Assembly: GCA_947624245.1 (NCBI GenBank)
Contig: CANQJL010000005.1
Location: 1-64,000, forward strand
Source: an uncultured Acetatifactor sp.
GTDB lineage: Bacteria; Bacillota; Clostridia; Lachnospirales; Lachnospiraceae
Reading direction: 5' to 3'
DNA: 64,000 bases
The notes beneath the pieces were generated by a model. That model was given only the letters and a program-made list of their open reading frames with translations, was not told the origin of the DNA and searched no databases. Position numbers and translations under genes: made by a program. Below, one piece after another: positions 1 to 7,741 of the stretch. Every line of letters begins with the position of its first letter. The first letter of the stretch is position 1.

Positions 1-64
1 CTTCACTGGCTAACTCCACCAGTCCGTCTAAGAACTTAATCAGCTCTCTCTTTGTAAAGCCCAT
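1..64 (-). CDS. N-terminal fragment of an unrecognised protein, cut by the window edge
   Basis: An ATG at 64-62 is preceded by a strong Shine-Dalgarno (AAGGAGGA, minus strand, 79-72) and opens a frame that stays open to the left edge. Only 21 residues are visible, starting MGFTKRELIKFLDGLVEL, a charged amphipathic helix-like segment. No family can be named from this. It lies beyond the inverted-repeat region that truncates the neighbouring aldo/keto reductase, so it may belong to whatever was inserted there. Confidence 0.45.
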   Translation of the reverse strand, partial: MGFTKRELIKFLDGLVELASE

Positions 65-141
65 CTGTAAATCCTCCTTCTCAAAATAAAAAGGCAGGAG
101 CAGATTAGCGATACTCAAACGGATTATCCGTTTCAAGAGCC

Positions 142-362
142 AATTTAGTCCTACCTAAATGATATTTGTATTAAATTTTCACCTCGCATTCCACTAAAAG
201 CCAAAGCCCGACCATATCTGTATCGACCATATTTGACTTCCGTAATGTAGGTTTTGAATTGTTCAGCGCTGCCCATTCTTAACCCCAATTAGGTATAAAA
301 AATAGGACTAAATTAGGCTTAACCCCTTGATTTTACTGGGTTTCTTCTAACTTAGCCCTATT
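142..362. repeat. Inverted and direct repeats abutting the truncated reductase gene; possible mobile-element end
   Basis: The 12-mer at 142-153 is the exact reverse complement of 303-314 (TAGGACTAAATT). The 16-mer at 301-316 matches the reverse complement of 347-362 at 14 of 16 positions. CTTAACCCC occurs at 278-286 and again at 318-326, and AATTAGG at 287-293 and 311-317. The whole 65-346 stretch is AT-rich and has no gene I can support. Repeated TAGGnCTAAnTTAG-like motifs in both orientations at the point where a gene is cut resemble the multi-site end of a transposon or a recombination scar. No transposase is visible. Confidence 0.4.
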
Positions 363-706
363 ATAACACGGGCATCAATATAGTCTGTCTGAAGTCTCCC
401 CAGCAGGTCTTCAAAGGCGGGCTTTACATACTTCATCTGTCTGGTGCGCACATACTGGCCGTTCTGCCAGGTGGAGCCCAGATGCCCCTGCACGTACCAG
501 TTCTGCCTGTTTCCCGCCATTGCCCTTCCGATGATGTCCCGGGATTTGGGATCCGGCATCCAGCAGTCGATAATATTGATTCCCTGCTCTCCCGCATACC
601 GCATCAGCTCCACGGACTCCTCCTCCGGATGGCGTTCCAGCCACTCGCCGCCGAATCCGATTTCGCTGACCAAAAGTCCTGTTTTTCCCAATGCTCTCTT
701 TTCCAT
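347..706 (-). pseudogene. 5' fragment of an aldo/keto reductase, truncated at its 3' end
   Basis: The first ~111 of 119 codons encode the N-terminal third of an aldo/keto reductase: start MEKRALGKTGLLVSEIGFGG, then an IIDCW strand with the barrel Asp, and a segment ending LQTDYID. In intact relatives (about 300-380 residues) this motif is followed by the second half of the TIM barrel. Here the frame runs into unrelated residues and stops after eight codons. The break at about 370 coincides with the inverted repeats. SD AGGGGG lies 8 bases before the ATG. The gene follows the GH5 gene by 34 bp. Loss of most of the barrel makes it almost certainly non-functional. Confidence 0.75.
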
Positions 707-740
707 TTTTATACCCCCTGCATATCACCCAATATCTTCT

Positions 741-2327
741 CTATTGCAGGCTCAGTCCGGCCTTTCCGCTTATGATAAATCCGATGTCTCCCACACTGCC
801 GCCTGCCGGAATCTTCCCGTTATAGTCCACGGAAGTGATGGTCAGCTTGCTGCCGTTTACCTGATAATTTCCGTTCCAGCTGCTGTCAAGTGCAATATCG
901 CCGCTGAATTTAAGTTCGATCTGCCAGCCGTTTATCTCCTTGTCGGAAGTGTTGGAAACGGTAAGCGTGTACTGGTAACAGGTCTTGTCATTCTGTTCCC
1001 ACGAATTCGACACCTCGGCCGCAATCTCCAGTCCGTCGGCACCGGTCAGTGTCTTTGCGCTTCCCTTGGACGTATTGGTGCCGCTCTGCCCCGTGCCGGA
1101 ACCGCTCTGCCCGCCCTTGGAGCCGCCGTCCGAAGATGCGCCGTCGTCTGAAGATGCGTCTCCGCCTTGCAGCGACGATCCCACATTGGCGGCATCGGCA
1201 CCCGTCAGCACTTCATATACCCATTTCCCGGTATCGCTCAGGTCATCTGCCGTAAAATTCTTCGTCTTGCTGCAGCTGCTCTTGAAAATGGACGCAGTCT
1301 CCGCCTTGTTGGACATGCTCCACAGCACGTAACTTACACCGTATCGGTTCAGCAGGTCGATCCACTCGCCCGCCTGATACTCGTCAATGGCGCCGTTTCC
1401 GCTGGCATCACAGATGCTGTACTCGGACACGAAAATGGGAAGTCCCGCCTCTATGGCGCTCACCATGGTGTCTCGCAGGGATTCCTTGTGGGTGGCGGCA
1501 TAAAAATGCAGCGTATACATCACATTCTCACGGCCTTCGATGGGGTCTGCCGCGGCCTGATCCACATACTGGCACCAGTTGGGCGTTCCTACCAGAATCA
1601 CGCCGTCCTTGTCGTTCGCCCGAATCACATCGATGATCTGTTCCGCGTAAGACTTTACATCTTGCCATGAGGTACCGCCGTTGGGCTCATTACAGATCTC
1701 GTAGAGCACATTGGTGTAATCCGCATATTCCTTTGATACTTCGTCAAAAAATTCTCTGGACTGCTCTATGTAGGTATTCGGATTGTTATCGGACAGAATA
1801 TGCCAGTCGATGATCACGTACAGTCCGCAGTCGGTGGCATACTGAACGCCGTCCCGTATCAGTCCTCTCAGCTTCTCTTTGTCTCCGCCCGTGCAGTAAC
1901 CGCCGTTCTCACCGGTGTACATGGCAAGACGCACCACATTTGCCTGCCATTCTTCTTTCATCTGCCGGAACCAGTCCTCATTCACATATTGCGGAAACCA
2001 AGCCAGACCGTGGGTGCTGATTCCTCTGAGCTGCACCGGATTGCCGTCGCTGTCCACCAGCTGCGTGCCGTCCACCGCAAGCGCCTTCAGTCCCTCCTCC
2101 GGCGCCGTTGTCTCTTCAGGCTCCGTCGTCTCCTCCGGAGCAGCGGTCGGCTGTATGCTCTCGGAAGGCGCAGCTTCCTCACTGCTCACCATACTTTCGT
2201 CGCCGCCGGAGACCGCAGATTCTTCCAGCTTCTCGACTCCGCAGCCTGCAAGGCCTGCGCACAGCAGCGCCAATATACTGCCCCACACGACCAGCCCTTT
2301 TACCAATCTGTTTTTCCCATTTTTCAT
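741..2327 (-). CDS. Lipoprotein GH5 endoglucanase with C-terminal CBM2-like cellulose-binding module
   Basis: 528 residues. Residues 1-28 form a lipoprotein signal peptide ending in the lipobox LAGC (Cys29), so the enzyme should be tethered outside the membrane. A Thr/Glu/Pro-rich linker (about 40-80) leads to a GH5 (subfamily 2-like) barrel at about 85-375. The acid/base is Glu214 in CNEP and the nucleophile is Glu302 in SEYS; the DWH motif is at 174-176. A Gly/Ser-rich linker (380-425) leads to a CBM2-type beta-sandwich (434-528) with spaced Trp residues (443, 468, 484). Expected role: beta-1,4-glucan hydrolysis at the cell surface. It lies 22 bp after the DD-carboxypeptidase gene. Substrate could be another beta-glucan. 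Confidence 0.85.
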   Translation of the reverse strand: MKNGKNRLVKGLVVWGSILALLCAGLAGCGVEKLEESAVSGGDESMVSSEEAAPSESIQPTAAPEETTEPEETTAPEEGLKALAVDGTQLVDSDGNPVQLRGISTHGLAWFPQYVNEDWFRQMKEEWQANVVRLAMYTGENGGYCTGGDKEKLRGLIRDGVQYATDCGLYVIIDWHILSDNNPNTYIEQSREFFDEVSKEYADYTNVLYEICNEPNGGTSWQDVKSYAEQIIDVIRANDKDGVILVGTPNWCQYVDQAAADPIEGRENVMYTLHFYAATHKESLRDTMVSAIEAGLPIFVSEYSICDASGNGAIDEYQAGEWIDLLNRYGVSYVLWSMSNKAETASIFKSSCSKTKNFTADDLSDTGKWVYEVLTGADAANVGSSLQGGDASSDDGASSDGGSKGGQSGSGTGQSGTNTSKGSAKTLTGADGLEIAAEVSNSWEQNDKTCYQYTLTVSNTSDKEINGWQIELKFSGDIALDSSWNGNYQVNGSKLTITSVDYNGKIPAGGSVGDIGFIISGKAGLSLQ

Positions 2328-2349
2328 TTTATATTATCCTCCCGTCTTC

Positions 2350-3603
2350 CTATGCGTTCTCATCCGTCTGCATATCCGATTCCGACCCTGCACTCAGATA
2401 GCGCTGGTACAGCTCCACCTGATCTCGAATGCACTGCCAGACACTGCTGGAGTCCGCCGTGACGCACAGATACTCTCTCCCGCTGCCGTCTGCCGCCAGA
2501 CTGGCGGCGCAATGCCCCGCCCGGGGCACATAACCGGTCTTTCCGCAGATCACCTCGCCATGGGTATCCCTGTCCTCGATCCTTCTCAGGAACAGATTGG
2601 AAATCAGCATTCCCTCCGGATGTTCCTCCGTGCAAGTGGTATTGTAGGTGTGGGCCGACAGCACCTGCTTTAGGAATTCGTTTTCGGACGCCTCCTTCAA
2701 TATCACCGCAATATCGTAAGCCGTGCTGTAGTGCTGCTCATCGTAAATGCCTACGCAGTTGGTAAAATGTGTGCTCTCCGAAAGTCCCAGCTCCTCCAGC
2801 TTCCCGTTCATCATCTCCACGAACGCCTCGTGGGAACCGGCCGTATAGATGGCAAGTCCTAGGGCCGTCTCTGCGCCGGATGGGAGAATGGTGCCGTAGA
2901 ACAGATCGCGCACCGTGGCCGTCTCCTCCAATTCATATCCCACCACGGAACACCCGTTTACAAAACAATAGTCCGTGATTTCTCGGGTAATCGTGATCGT
3001 ATCGTCCAGAATTTCGGAGCTGTCGTCCTGTATGCCTAGGACATCTGCCGCCGTAAGCACGGTGAGTATTTTGGTCATAGATGCGGGATTCATCTGCGTC
3101 ATCGCATCTTTTCCCGCAAGAATCGTTCCCGCGTCCACATCTATCAAAACTCCGTATTGGCTGACAATAGTGTCGTCAAAATTTGCCGTATTATCAGTAG
3201 GTGCAGCCGAGAAAACAACATGTTGTGATTCTCGTGTCTCCTCGTAGGGATTTCTCGACACGTTTGTCTGACCGGTATAGTCAACCGGCAGACTTTCCTC
3301 CTCTGCTTCCTCTCCTGTTTCCGCTTCCGCATACGCCGCGCTGTCCCCGCCCGACTGCGTACCTGCCTGCGACGGTTCTTTTCCCGCCGCTGCCACGGAG
3401 CGAATGGCCGACACCACTCCTACTCCTGCCAAAAACAGCGCCAGCACTGCCGCCGCCGTCACACATCGGTAGATCATCTGTGTCTTTGCCTTTTGGCGTT
3501 TCATCTCCTCTATGCGCTGTTGTCTCTTTAAGCGGCGCCTCCGCTCCCACTCTTCCTCATCTATCTGCTCAGACTGCAGCAAATCGTCGTTCAAACTGCT
3601 CAT
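2350..3603 (-). CDS. Membrane-anchored serine D-Ala-D-Ala carboxypeptidase (peptidase S11, DacF/DacA-like)
   Basis: 417 residues. A highly charged cytoplasmic N-terminus (1-42, RRRRLKRQQR) precedes one membrane segment (about 44-66), an acidic linker, and the S11 domain from about 145. Active-site motifs are SxxK as S175-M-T-K178 and KTG at 355-357. The middle motif, normally SGN, reads S242-G-A. It should trim the terminal D-Ala of peptidoglycan stem peptides. The usual C-terminal amphipathic anchor is absent; the N-terminal TM replaces it. The start overlaps the 3' end of the upstream Cys-cluster gene by 35 bp, suggesting coupling. Confidence 0.85.
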   Translation of the reverse strand: MSSLNDDLLQSEQIDEEEWERRRRLKRQQRIEEMKRQKAKTQMIYRCVTAAAVLALFLAGVGVVSAIRSVAAAGKEPSQAGTQSGGDSAAYAEAETGEEAEEESLPVDYTGQTNVSRNPYEETRESQHVVFSAAPTDNTANFDDTIVSQYGVLIDVDAGTILAGKDAMTQMNPASMTKILTVLTAADVLGIQDDSSEILDDTITITREITDYCFVNGCSVVGYELEETATVRDLFYGTILPSGAETALGLAIYTAGSHEAFVEMMNGKLEELGLSESTHFTNCVGIYDEQHYSTAYDIAVILKEASENEFLKQVLSAHTYNTTCTEEHPEGMLISNLFLRRIEDRDTHGEVICGKTGYVPRAGHCAASLAADGSGREYLCVTADSSSVWQCIRDQVELYQRYLSAGSESDMQTDENA

Positions 3604-4219
3604 AAAAATTCTGCTCCGTATCGTAAGGTGTCAGATAAAAACATTGCAGCAAAAAAAGGTTCAGCTCCTTTGCCGCCTCACTGTCTTCTCTCCCCGCCAC
3701 CTTCTTCTCTAAATCATTCAGATAATAGTGCCACCGGCGGACGAACTCATGATATCGGTCCCTGTCAGGTATGGCAAGCCATTTGCTTACCTTTACCTTG
3801 GAGCGATTGCGCTCGCGGCACTCTCCTGTCTGGAGGAAATATCGAAAATCCCCGTTTTCATAGTATCTTCCCAGCGGAAAGAGCCTGCAGATGCCGGGCC
3901 GGCTTCCGTAGATATCGCAGCGGCCCGCCGCATTCAGAAAACCGCACCGCTCCTCCTTCCCCGCCATCTTCAGGTTAGGAAGAATCATGCCGTCTACCAC
4001 GTTCAGCTCCACCTTTTCTTCCGCCAAAAGCTCCGGCAGCGTCTTTCCCGTCCCGCACTGCAGACGGTACACGTCATAGGGATCCAAAATGACGGAATTT
4101 CCCATTCCCACACAGCACCGGAAGCAGCCTTCACATCCGTGGCAGTCTGCCCGTACCATGTCGTTCTCACCGTACAGCCTGCCGTCGGAAATCTCAGACA
4201 GGCTTACATTACGTTTCAT
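3569..4219 (-). CDS. YkgJ-family cysteine-cluster protein
   Basis: 216 residues. Cysteines at 26, 29, 32, 35 and 36 (CHGCEGCFRCC) plus 92, 101 and 111 match the zinc/iron-chelating YkgJ-like (UPF0153) family, with the conserved GRCDIYGSRPGICRLFP segment at about 99-115. The biochemical role of the family is not established; metal or Fe-S binding is expected from the cysteines. It lies 35 bp after ybaK and overlaps the start of the carboxypeptidase gene. Confidence 0.8.
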   Translation of the reverse strand: MKRNVSLSEISDGRLYGENDMVRADCHGCEGCFRCCVGMGNSVILDPYDVYRLQCGTGKTLPELLAEEKVELNVVDGMILPNLKMAGKEERCGFLNAAGRCDIYGSRPGICRLFPLGRYYENGDFRYFLQTGECRERNRSKVKVSKWLAIPDRDRYHEFVRRWHYYLNDLEKKVAGREDSEAAKELNLFLLQCFYLTPYDTEQNFYEQFERRFAAV

Positions 4220-4254
4220 TATGCACTCAAACCCTTCCGTTTATGCGCTGCGGT

Positions 4255-4740
4255 TCAATGTCTCACAATATCCGCAAATTCAGCCTTTGCCGCTCTGGCC
4301 AGATCCTTCGGATCCAGCGTAAGCTGCGAGCCGATGCGGCCTCCGCTGACGATGATCTCCGGCAGCTCCCGGGCGGTGCTGTCGATCCTGGTCACATACT
4401 GTTTTTTCATTCCCACGGCGGTGCAGCCGCCGCGAATGTATCCCGTAACGGCATTGATATCTTTGACATGGATCATCTCCACGCTCTTCTCGCCCACGCT
4501 TCTGGCCGCCGCCTTCAGGTCCAGCTCCGCCTCTATGGGAATCACGAACACAAAGTAATTCCTGCTGTTCCCCACAGTCACCAGCGTCTTGTACATTTTT
4601 TCATGAGGCAGCCCCAGCATGTCCGCCACCTGAATTCCGTCCACGAACTCATCGCACTCGTACGTCAGATGTTGAAAAGGAATATGCATCGTCTCCAATA
4701 TGCGCATTGCGTTCGTCTTGATCTCTTTCTGTTTTGCCAT
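4255..4740 (-). CDS. ybaK: YbaK/EbsC family Cys-tRNA(Pro) deacylase
   Basis: 161 residues starting MAKQKEIKTNAMRILE at the ATG 4740-4738, which has a GGAGGG SD. A longer in-frame start at 4863 would translate the direct repeat region and is rejected. The fold signature covers the whole length: the YECDEF strand, KMYKTLVTVG around the substrate pocket, and the GGCTAVGMKKQ and GGRIGSQLTLDP motifs. The family hydrolyses Cys-tRNA(Pro) mischarged by prolyl-tRNA synthetase. First gene of the block that continues through the Cys-cluster protein and the carboxypeptidase. Confidence 0.88.
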   Translation of the reverse strand: MAKQKEIKTNAMRILETMHIPFQHLTYECDEFVDGIQVADMLGLPHEKMYKTLVTVGNSRNYFVFVIPIEAELDLKAAARSVGEKSVEMIHVKDINAVTGYIRGGCTAVGMKKQYVTRIDSTARELPEIIVSGGRIGSQLTLDPKDLARAAKAEFADIVRH

Positions 4741-4795
4741 TTTCCCTCCGGCGCCGCTTGTTTTCTCGCTTCGTGTATCCTGCTTCCCGTATGCT

Positions 4796-4867
4796 CGCAA
4801 GCGCAGAAAAGGAAGCACCGCGTCAGCAGAACCATTATACCGCAAGCGCAGAAAAGGAAGCACCGCG
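4796..4867. repeat. 27-bp direct repeat, two perfect copies 45 bp apart
   Basis: Copies at 4796-4822 and 4841-4867 are identical over 27 bases (begin CGCAAGCGCAGAAAAGG). The second copy is framed by a 7-bp inverted pair, ATACCGC (4837-4843) and GCGGTAT (4871-4877). They sit in the ybaK upstream region, next to the multi-hairpin element at 4901-4982, and share with it the 9-mer CATTATACC (4833-4841). Confidence 0.8.
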
Positions 4868-4900
4868 CAAGCGGTATTTACTTTTCAAGCGGCGGATTCC

Positions 4901-4982
4901 GGTATAATGCGCCGTGTAAACGGCGAAACGAATTGCGAAGCAATTCGGTGTCCTCAGACTGCAAGTCTGAGGACATTATACC
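4901..4982. repeat. Closed multi-hairpin element: outer 9-bp stem enclosing three hairpins
   Basis: The outer arms GGTATAATG (4901-4909) and CATTATACC (4974-4982) are perfectly complementary. Inside are CGCCGT/ACGGCG (4910-4915/4920-4925, 4-nt loop), CGAATTGC/GCAATTCG (4929-4936/4940-4947, GAA loop), and a 12-bp perfect stem TGTCCTCAGACT (4949-4960) with 4964-4975 and a 3-nt loop. The third hairpin overlaps the outer arm by two bases. Nearly every base is paired. Candidates are a MITE-like palindromic repeat, a small structured RNA, or a processing/terminator element between tspO and ybaK. Confidence 0.7.
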
Positions 4983-5034
4983 ACATCACCGGACATTCAT
5001 CTACTAATTTTGAAGGCGGGCAGGTATATTTTTG

Positions 5035-5526
5035 CTACAGATAATGTATGGCGACGGCAAGGTTGAGATAACCGGCAAAGGTCACCCACGCCAGATAAGG
5101 AAACAGGAGAAGGCCCGCCGTTCTGTCAAGCTGCAGGAACTGCCTGATGGTCAGATAGATGGCTGCCCAGAGCAGAATGAGCCAGCCGAAGGCAAAAAAG
5201 TATGCTTTTAAGTTAAAATAAATCAACGGCCAGACCACATTGATCAGCAGTTGATTCCCGTACAGGGAGAGCGCAAGTCTCTTGTCGCTTCCTTGCGTCT
5301 TGTAGACGCGCCATGCCGCTATTCCCATGAGTATGTAGAGAATGGTCCAGACAATGGGAAAGAGCCAGCCCGGCGGCGCCAGAGGCGGCCTGTACATATC
5401 CGCATACCGGCGTATGTTCCCCATGGTGAGAAGGGCGCTCAAAATGCCTGCGCCGAGGCTGATGGCAATGCTGATTGCCAGAGATTTCAGATTGTTTTTT
5501 CCGATCAATTGCTTTAACTGTTCCAT
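5035..5526 (-). CDS. tspO: TspO/MBR family membrane protein
   Basis: 163 residues from ATG 5526-5524 with an AGGA SD 7 bases upstream; this matches the family's usual ~155-165 residues, whereas an upstream TTG would add 36 unrelated residues. Five membrane helices are apparent. The family signature RPPLAPPGWLFPIVWT and the NVVWPLIYF segment are present. TspO proteins bind porphyrins and other hydrophobic ligands; no physiological role can be inferred here from neighbours. Confidence 0.88.
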   Translation of the reverse strand: MEQLKQLIGKNNLKSLAISIAISLGAGILSALLTMGNIRRYADMYRPPLAPPGWLFPIVWTILYILMGIAAWRVYKTQGSDKRLALSLYGNQLLINVVWPLIYFNLKAYFFAFGWLILLWAAIYLTIRQFLQLDRTAGLLLFPYLAWVTFAGYLNLAVAIHYL

Positions 5527-5549
5527 AGAAATATCCTGTGGCTTTTTCT

Positions 5550-5594
5550 CTACAATATATGCAGGACTTTTCCCTGATAATATTCCGCAGTCAT
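5550..5594 (-). CDS. Possible 14-residue leader peptide upstream of tspO
   Basis: ATG at 5594-5592 has a better SD (AAAGGAGAAAG) than tspO itself and encodes MTAEYYQGKVLHIL before TAG, ending 23 bp before the tspO start in another frame. It lies inside the ~160-nt tspO leader predicted from the promoter at 5692-5721. No repeat of regulatory codons or alternative hairpins is obvious, so it may be chance. Confidence 0.25.
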   Translation of the reverse strand: MTAEYYQGKVLHIL

Positions 5595-5691
5595 TTCTTT
5601 CTCCTTTTTCAGCGAGATGAAACACCCTTTGCAAGTTTCTCTCGTTATCGCGGCATTACCTCCGTCTTCTAATTTGGCAGCAAATATCAAA

Positions 5692-5721
5692 ATTATAACC
5701 ACCCACTCCTTACTCTGTAAA
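5692..5721 (-). promoter_or_regulatory. Sigma-A-type promoter for tspO
   Basis: Minus strand -35 TTTACA (5721-5716), 18-bp spacer, -10 TATAAT (5697-5692). Predicted leader about 160 nt. The 5527-5837 stretch otherwise contains only the small leader ORF and the etf terminator. Confidence 0.6.
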
Positions 5722-5781
5722 TGGCTCATTCGCCGAATTGACAGGCCGGCTCGTCAGCTTGGCTCATTGCCCGCGCAGCAT

Positions 5782-5820
5782 AAAAAACGCCCTGCCGGCG
5801 GCGAACCGCTGACAGGACGT
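5782..5820 (-). terminator. Intrinsic terminator of the butyryl-CoA operon
   Basis: Minus strand: a GC-rich stem around a TTCG loop (CGTCCTG...CAGGGCG with inner GCGG/CCGC) followed by six Ts, 18 bp after the etfA stop. Confidence 0.85.
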
Positions 5821-5837
5821 TCTCTCTGCAAAACTCT

Positions 5838-6884
5838 TTAGTTGTTCTTCGCTATCTCTGCACGCAGCTTCTCGGTCAGAGCGGGAACGATCTTGTTCAG
5901 GTCTCCCACAACGCCGTAGTCGGCTACATCGAAGATGGGCGCCGACTCATCTTTATTGATGGCAATGATGATGTCGGACTCCTCCATACCTGCCAGGTGC
6001 TGAATGGCACCGGAGATACCGATTGCAAAGTATACGTTAGGGCGAACGGTCTTACCGGTCTGTCCCACCTGCAGATCCTTGGGCTTCCAGCCCGCGTCAA
6101 CTACCGCACGGGAGCAGCTCACCTGACCGCCCAGAACCTCGGCCAGATCCTCCAGCATCTTGAAGTTCTCAGGGCTTCCCATTCCGCGGCCGCCGGATAC
6201 CAGAATCTTGGCGTCCATAATGTCTACGGTATTTGCAACGGCCTTCACTACCTCCAGAATCTCCACATACTTGTGGTCGGGCGTGAATCCGGGATTGAAC
6301 TCCTCCACATTTGCCTTGACGCCTGCCTGCCTTGCACGCTTCTGCATAACGCCGGGGCGCACGGTAGCCATCTGAGGGCGGAAGTCAGGACATGCAATGG
6401 TAGCGATGGTGTTGCCGCCGAATGCGGGACGGGTCATCAAAAGCTGATTGTGCTTCTGCTCCTTTCCGGGAACAGGTGCAAGCGGGAAATCACCGATATC
6501 AAGCTGTGTGCAGTCTGCGGTAAGACCGGTGTGGATTCTCGCGGAAACGCGGGGACCCAAGTCGCGGCCGATGGCAGTCGCACCTACCAGAAAGATCTCC
6601 GGCTTATACTTATTGATCACGGAAGCCAGCGCATGTGCGTAAGGCTCGGTTCTGTACTCCTTCAGCTCGGGATCGTCCACAACGATCACCTTGTCAGCGC
6701 CGTACTCGGCCAGCTGATCGGCCAGATCCTTCACGCCGCTTCCTACCAGAACAGCAGTCACTTCGGTGCCCAGAGCTTCTGCCAGGTCTTTTCCCTTGCC
6801 GACCAGCTCGAAGGCAATATTGTTGATTACATTGTCTACCTGCTGTGCGAAGACATATACGCCTTTATATTCTTCTAAATTCAT
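5838..6884 (-). CDS. etfA: Electron transfer flavoprotein alpha subunit
   Basis: 348 residues. N-terminal nucleotide-binding-like domain (about 1-200) and C-terminal FAD domain with SGGRGMG (about 229-235) and [19 protein letters not shown] (about 273-291), the signature that holds the FAD adenine/ribityl chain. It forms a heterodimer with EtfB to carry electrons to or from butyryl-CoA dehydrogenase. In clostridia such Etf/Bcd complexes bifurcate electrons from NADH to crotonyl-CoA and ferredoxin; that is inferred here from gene context. Last gene of the operon, 24 bp after etfB. Confidence 0.95.
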   Translation of the reverse strand: MNLEEYKGVYVFAQQVDNVINNIAFELVGKGKDLAEALGTEVTAVLVGSGVKDLADQLAEYGADKVIVVDDPELKEYRTEPYAHALASVINKYKPEIFLVGATAIGRDLGPRVSARIHTGLTADCTQLDIGDFPLAPVPGKEQKHNQLLMTRPAFGGNTIATIACPDFRPQMATVRPGVMQKRARQAGVKANVEEFNPGFTPDHKYVEILEVVKAVANTVDIMDAKILVSGGRGMGSPENFKMLEDLAEVLGGQVSCSRAVVDAGWKPKDLQVGQTGKTVRPNVYFAIGISGAIQHLAGMEESDIIIAINKDESAPIFDVADYGVVGDLNKIVPALTEKLRAEIAKNN

Positions 6885-6908
6885 CGTTCTTCCTCCATTC
6901 GTTATATC

Positions 6909-7691
6909 TTATATAACATGCTTTTCTTTCAGCTTGCCTACAATATAATCAACGGACTCTGCGGGATCTAAGTTCACCTTCTCGCCTGCGCCTTTTCTGA
7001 CCTTATCGGAGGCCTTTGCAATCTGAGTAGGAGATCCCTTCAGACCTAAGTTGGAATCCTCCACGTCCTTCAGATCGGCTCTGCCCCACACGGTGATCTC
7101 AGCCTTGCATGCGTCAAAGATTCCGCCGGGAGTCATATATCTGGGCTCGTTCAGCTCTGCCAGAGCCGTGATCAGGCAGGGCATCTTTGCCTTCAGCACA
7201 TGATATCTGTCGTCATACTGACGTTCCACAATCACGCTGTCCCCGTCGATCTTAAGGCTCTGCGCGTAAGAGATAACAGGAATGTTCAGGTGCTCGGAAA
7301 TCTGGGGGCCGACCTGTGCGGTATCGCCGTCGATTGCCTGACGGCCTGTGATGATCAGGTCGTAATCCATATTTCTCAACGCGCCTGCCAGGGTCTGAGA
7401 AGTAGCCCAGGTGTCTGCGCCGCCCAGAACTCTGTCAGTCACCAGAACGCCCTTGTCGGCGCCCATAGCCATCGCTTCGCGGAGCACGTCCTCTGCCTTG
7501 GGAAGACCCATGGTGAGAACGGTAACCTCTGCGCCGTACTGATCCTTCAGCCTCAAAGCCGCTTCCAGGCCGGCCTTGTCGTCGGGGTTCATAATCGTCA
7601 TCATTGCAGCTCTGTCCAGAGTACCGTCGGGATTGAATTTTACGCCGCCCTTGGTATCGGGAACCTGCTTGATACAAACAACAACCTTCAT
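6909..7691 (-). CDS. etfB: Electron transfer flavoprotein beta subunit
   Basis: 260 residues starting MKVVVCIKQVPDTKGGVKF, the typical EtfB N-terminus. It contains GLEAALRLKD, the GRQAIDGDTAQVGPQ segment (about 117-131) and a C-terminal arm that wraps EtfA. Family length is about 255-265. It lies 50 bp after bcd, the usual clostridial order bcd-etfB-etfA. Confidence 0.95.
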   Translation of the reverse strand: MKVVVCIKQVPDTKGGVKFNPDGTLDRAAMMTIMNPDDKAGLEAALRLKDQYGAEVTVLTMGLPKAEDVLREAMAMGADKGVLVTDRVLGGADTWATSQTLAGALRNMDYDLIITGRQAIDGDTAQVGPQISEHLNIPVISYAQSLKIDGDSVIVERQYDDRYHVLKAKMPCLITALAELNEPRYMTPGGIFDACKAEITVWGRADLKDVEDSNLGLKGSPTQIAKASDKVRKGAGEKVNLDPAESVDYIVGKLKEKHVI

Positions 7692-7741
7692 TGTATTTTC
7701 ACTCCTTATTTTCGTTTTTTATTGATTGACTGGTTCCGAAT

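Noticed and set aside
4741-4863. N-terminal extension of YbaK
   Set aside because: It would encode the 27-bp direct repeats; the start at 4740 has a clear SD and gives the normal family length.
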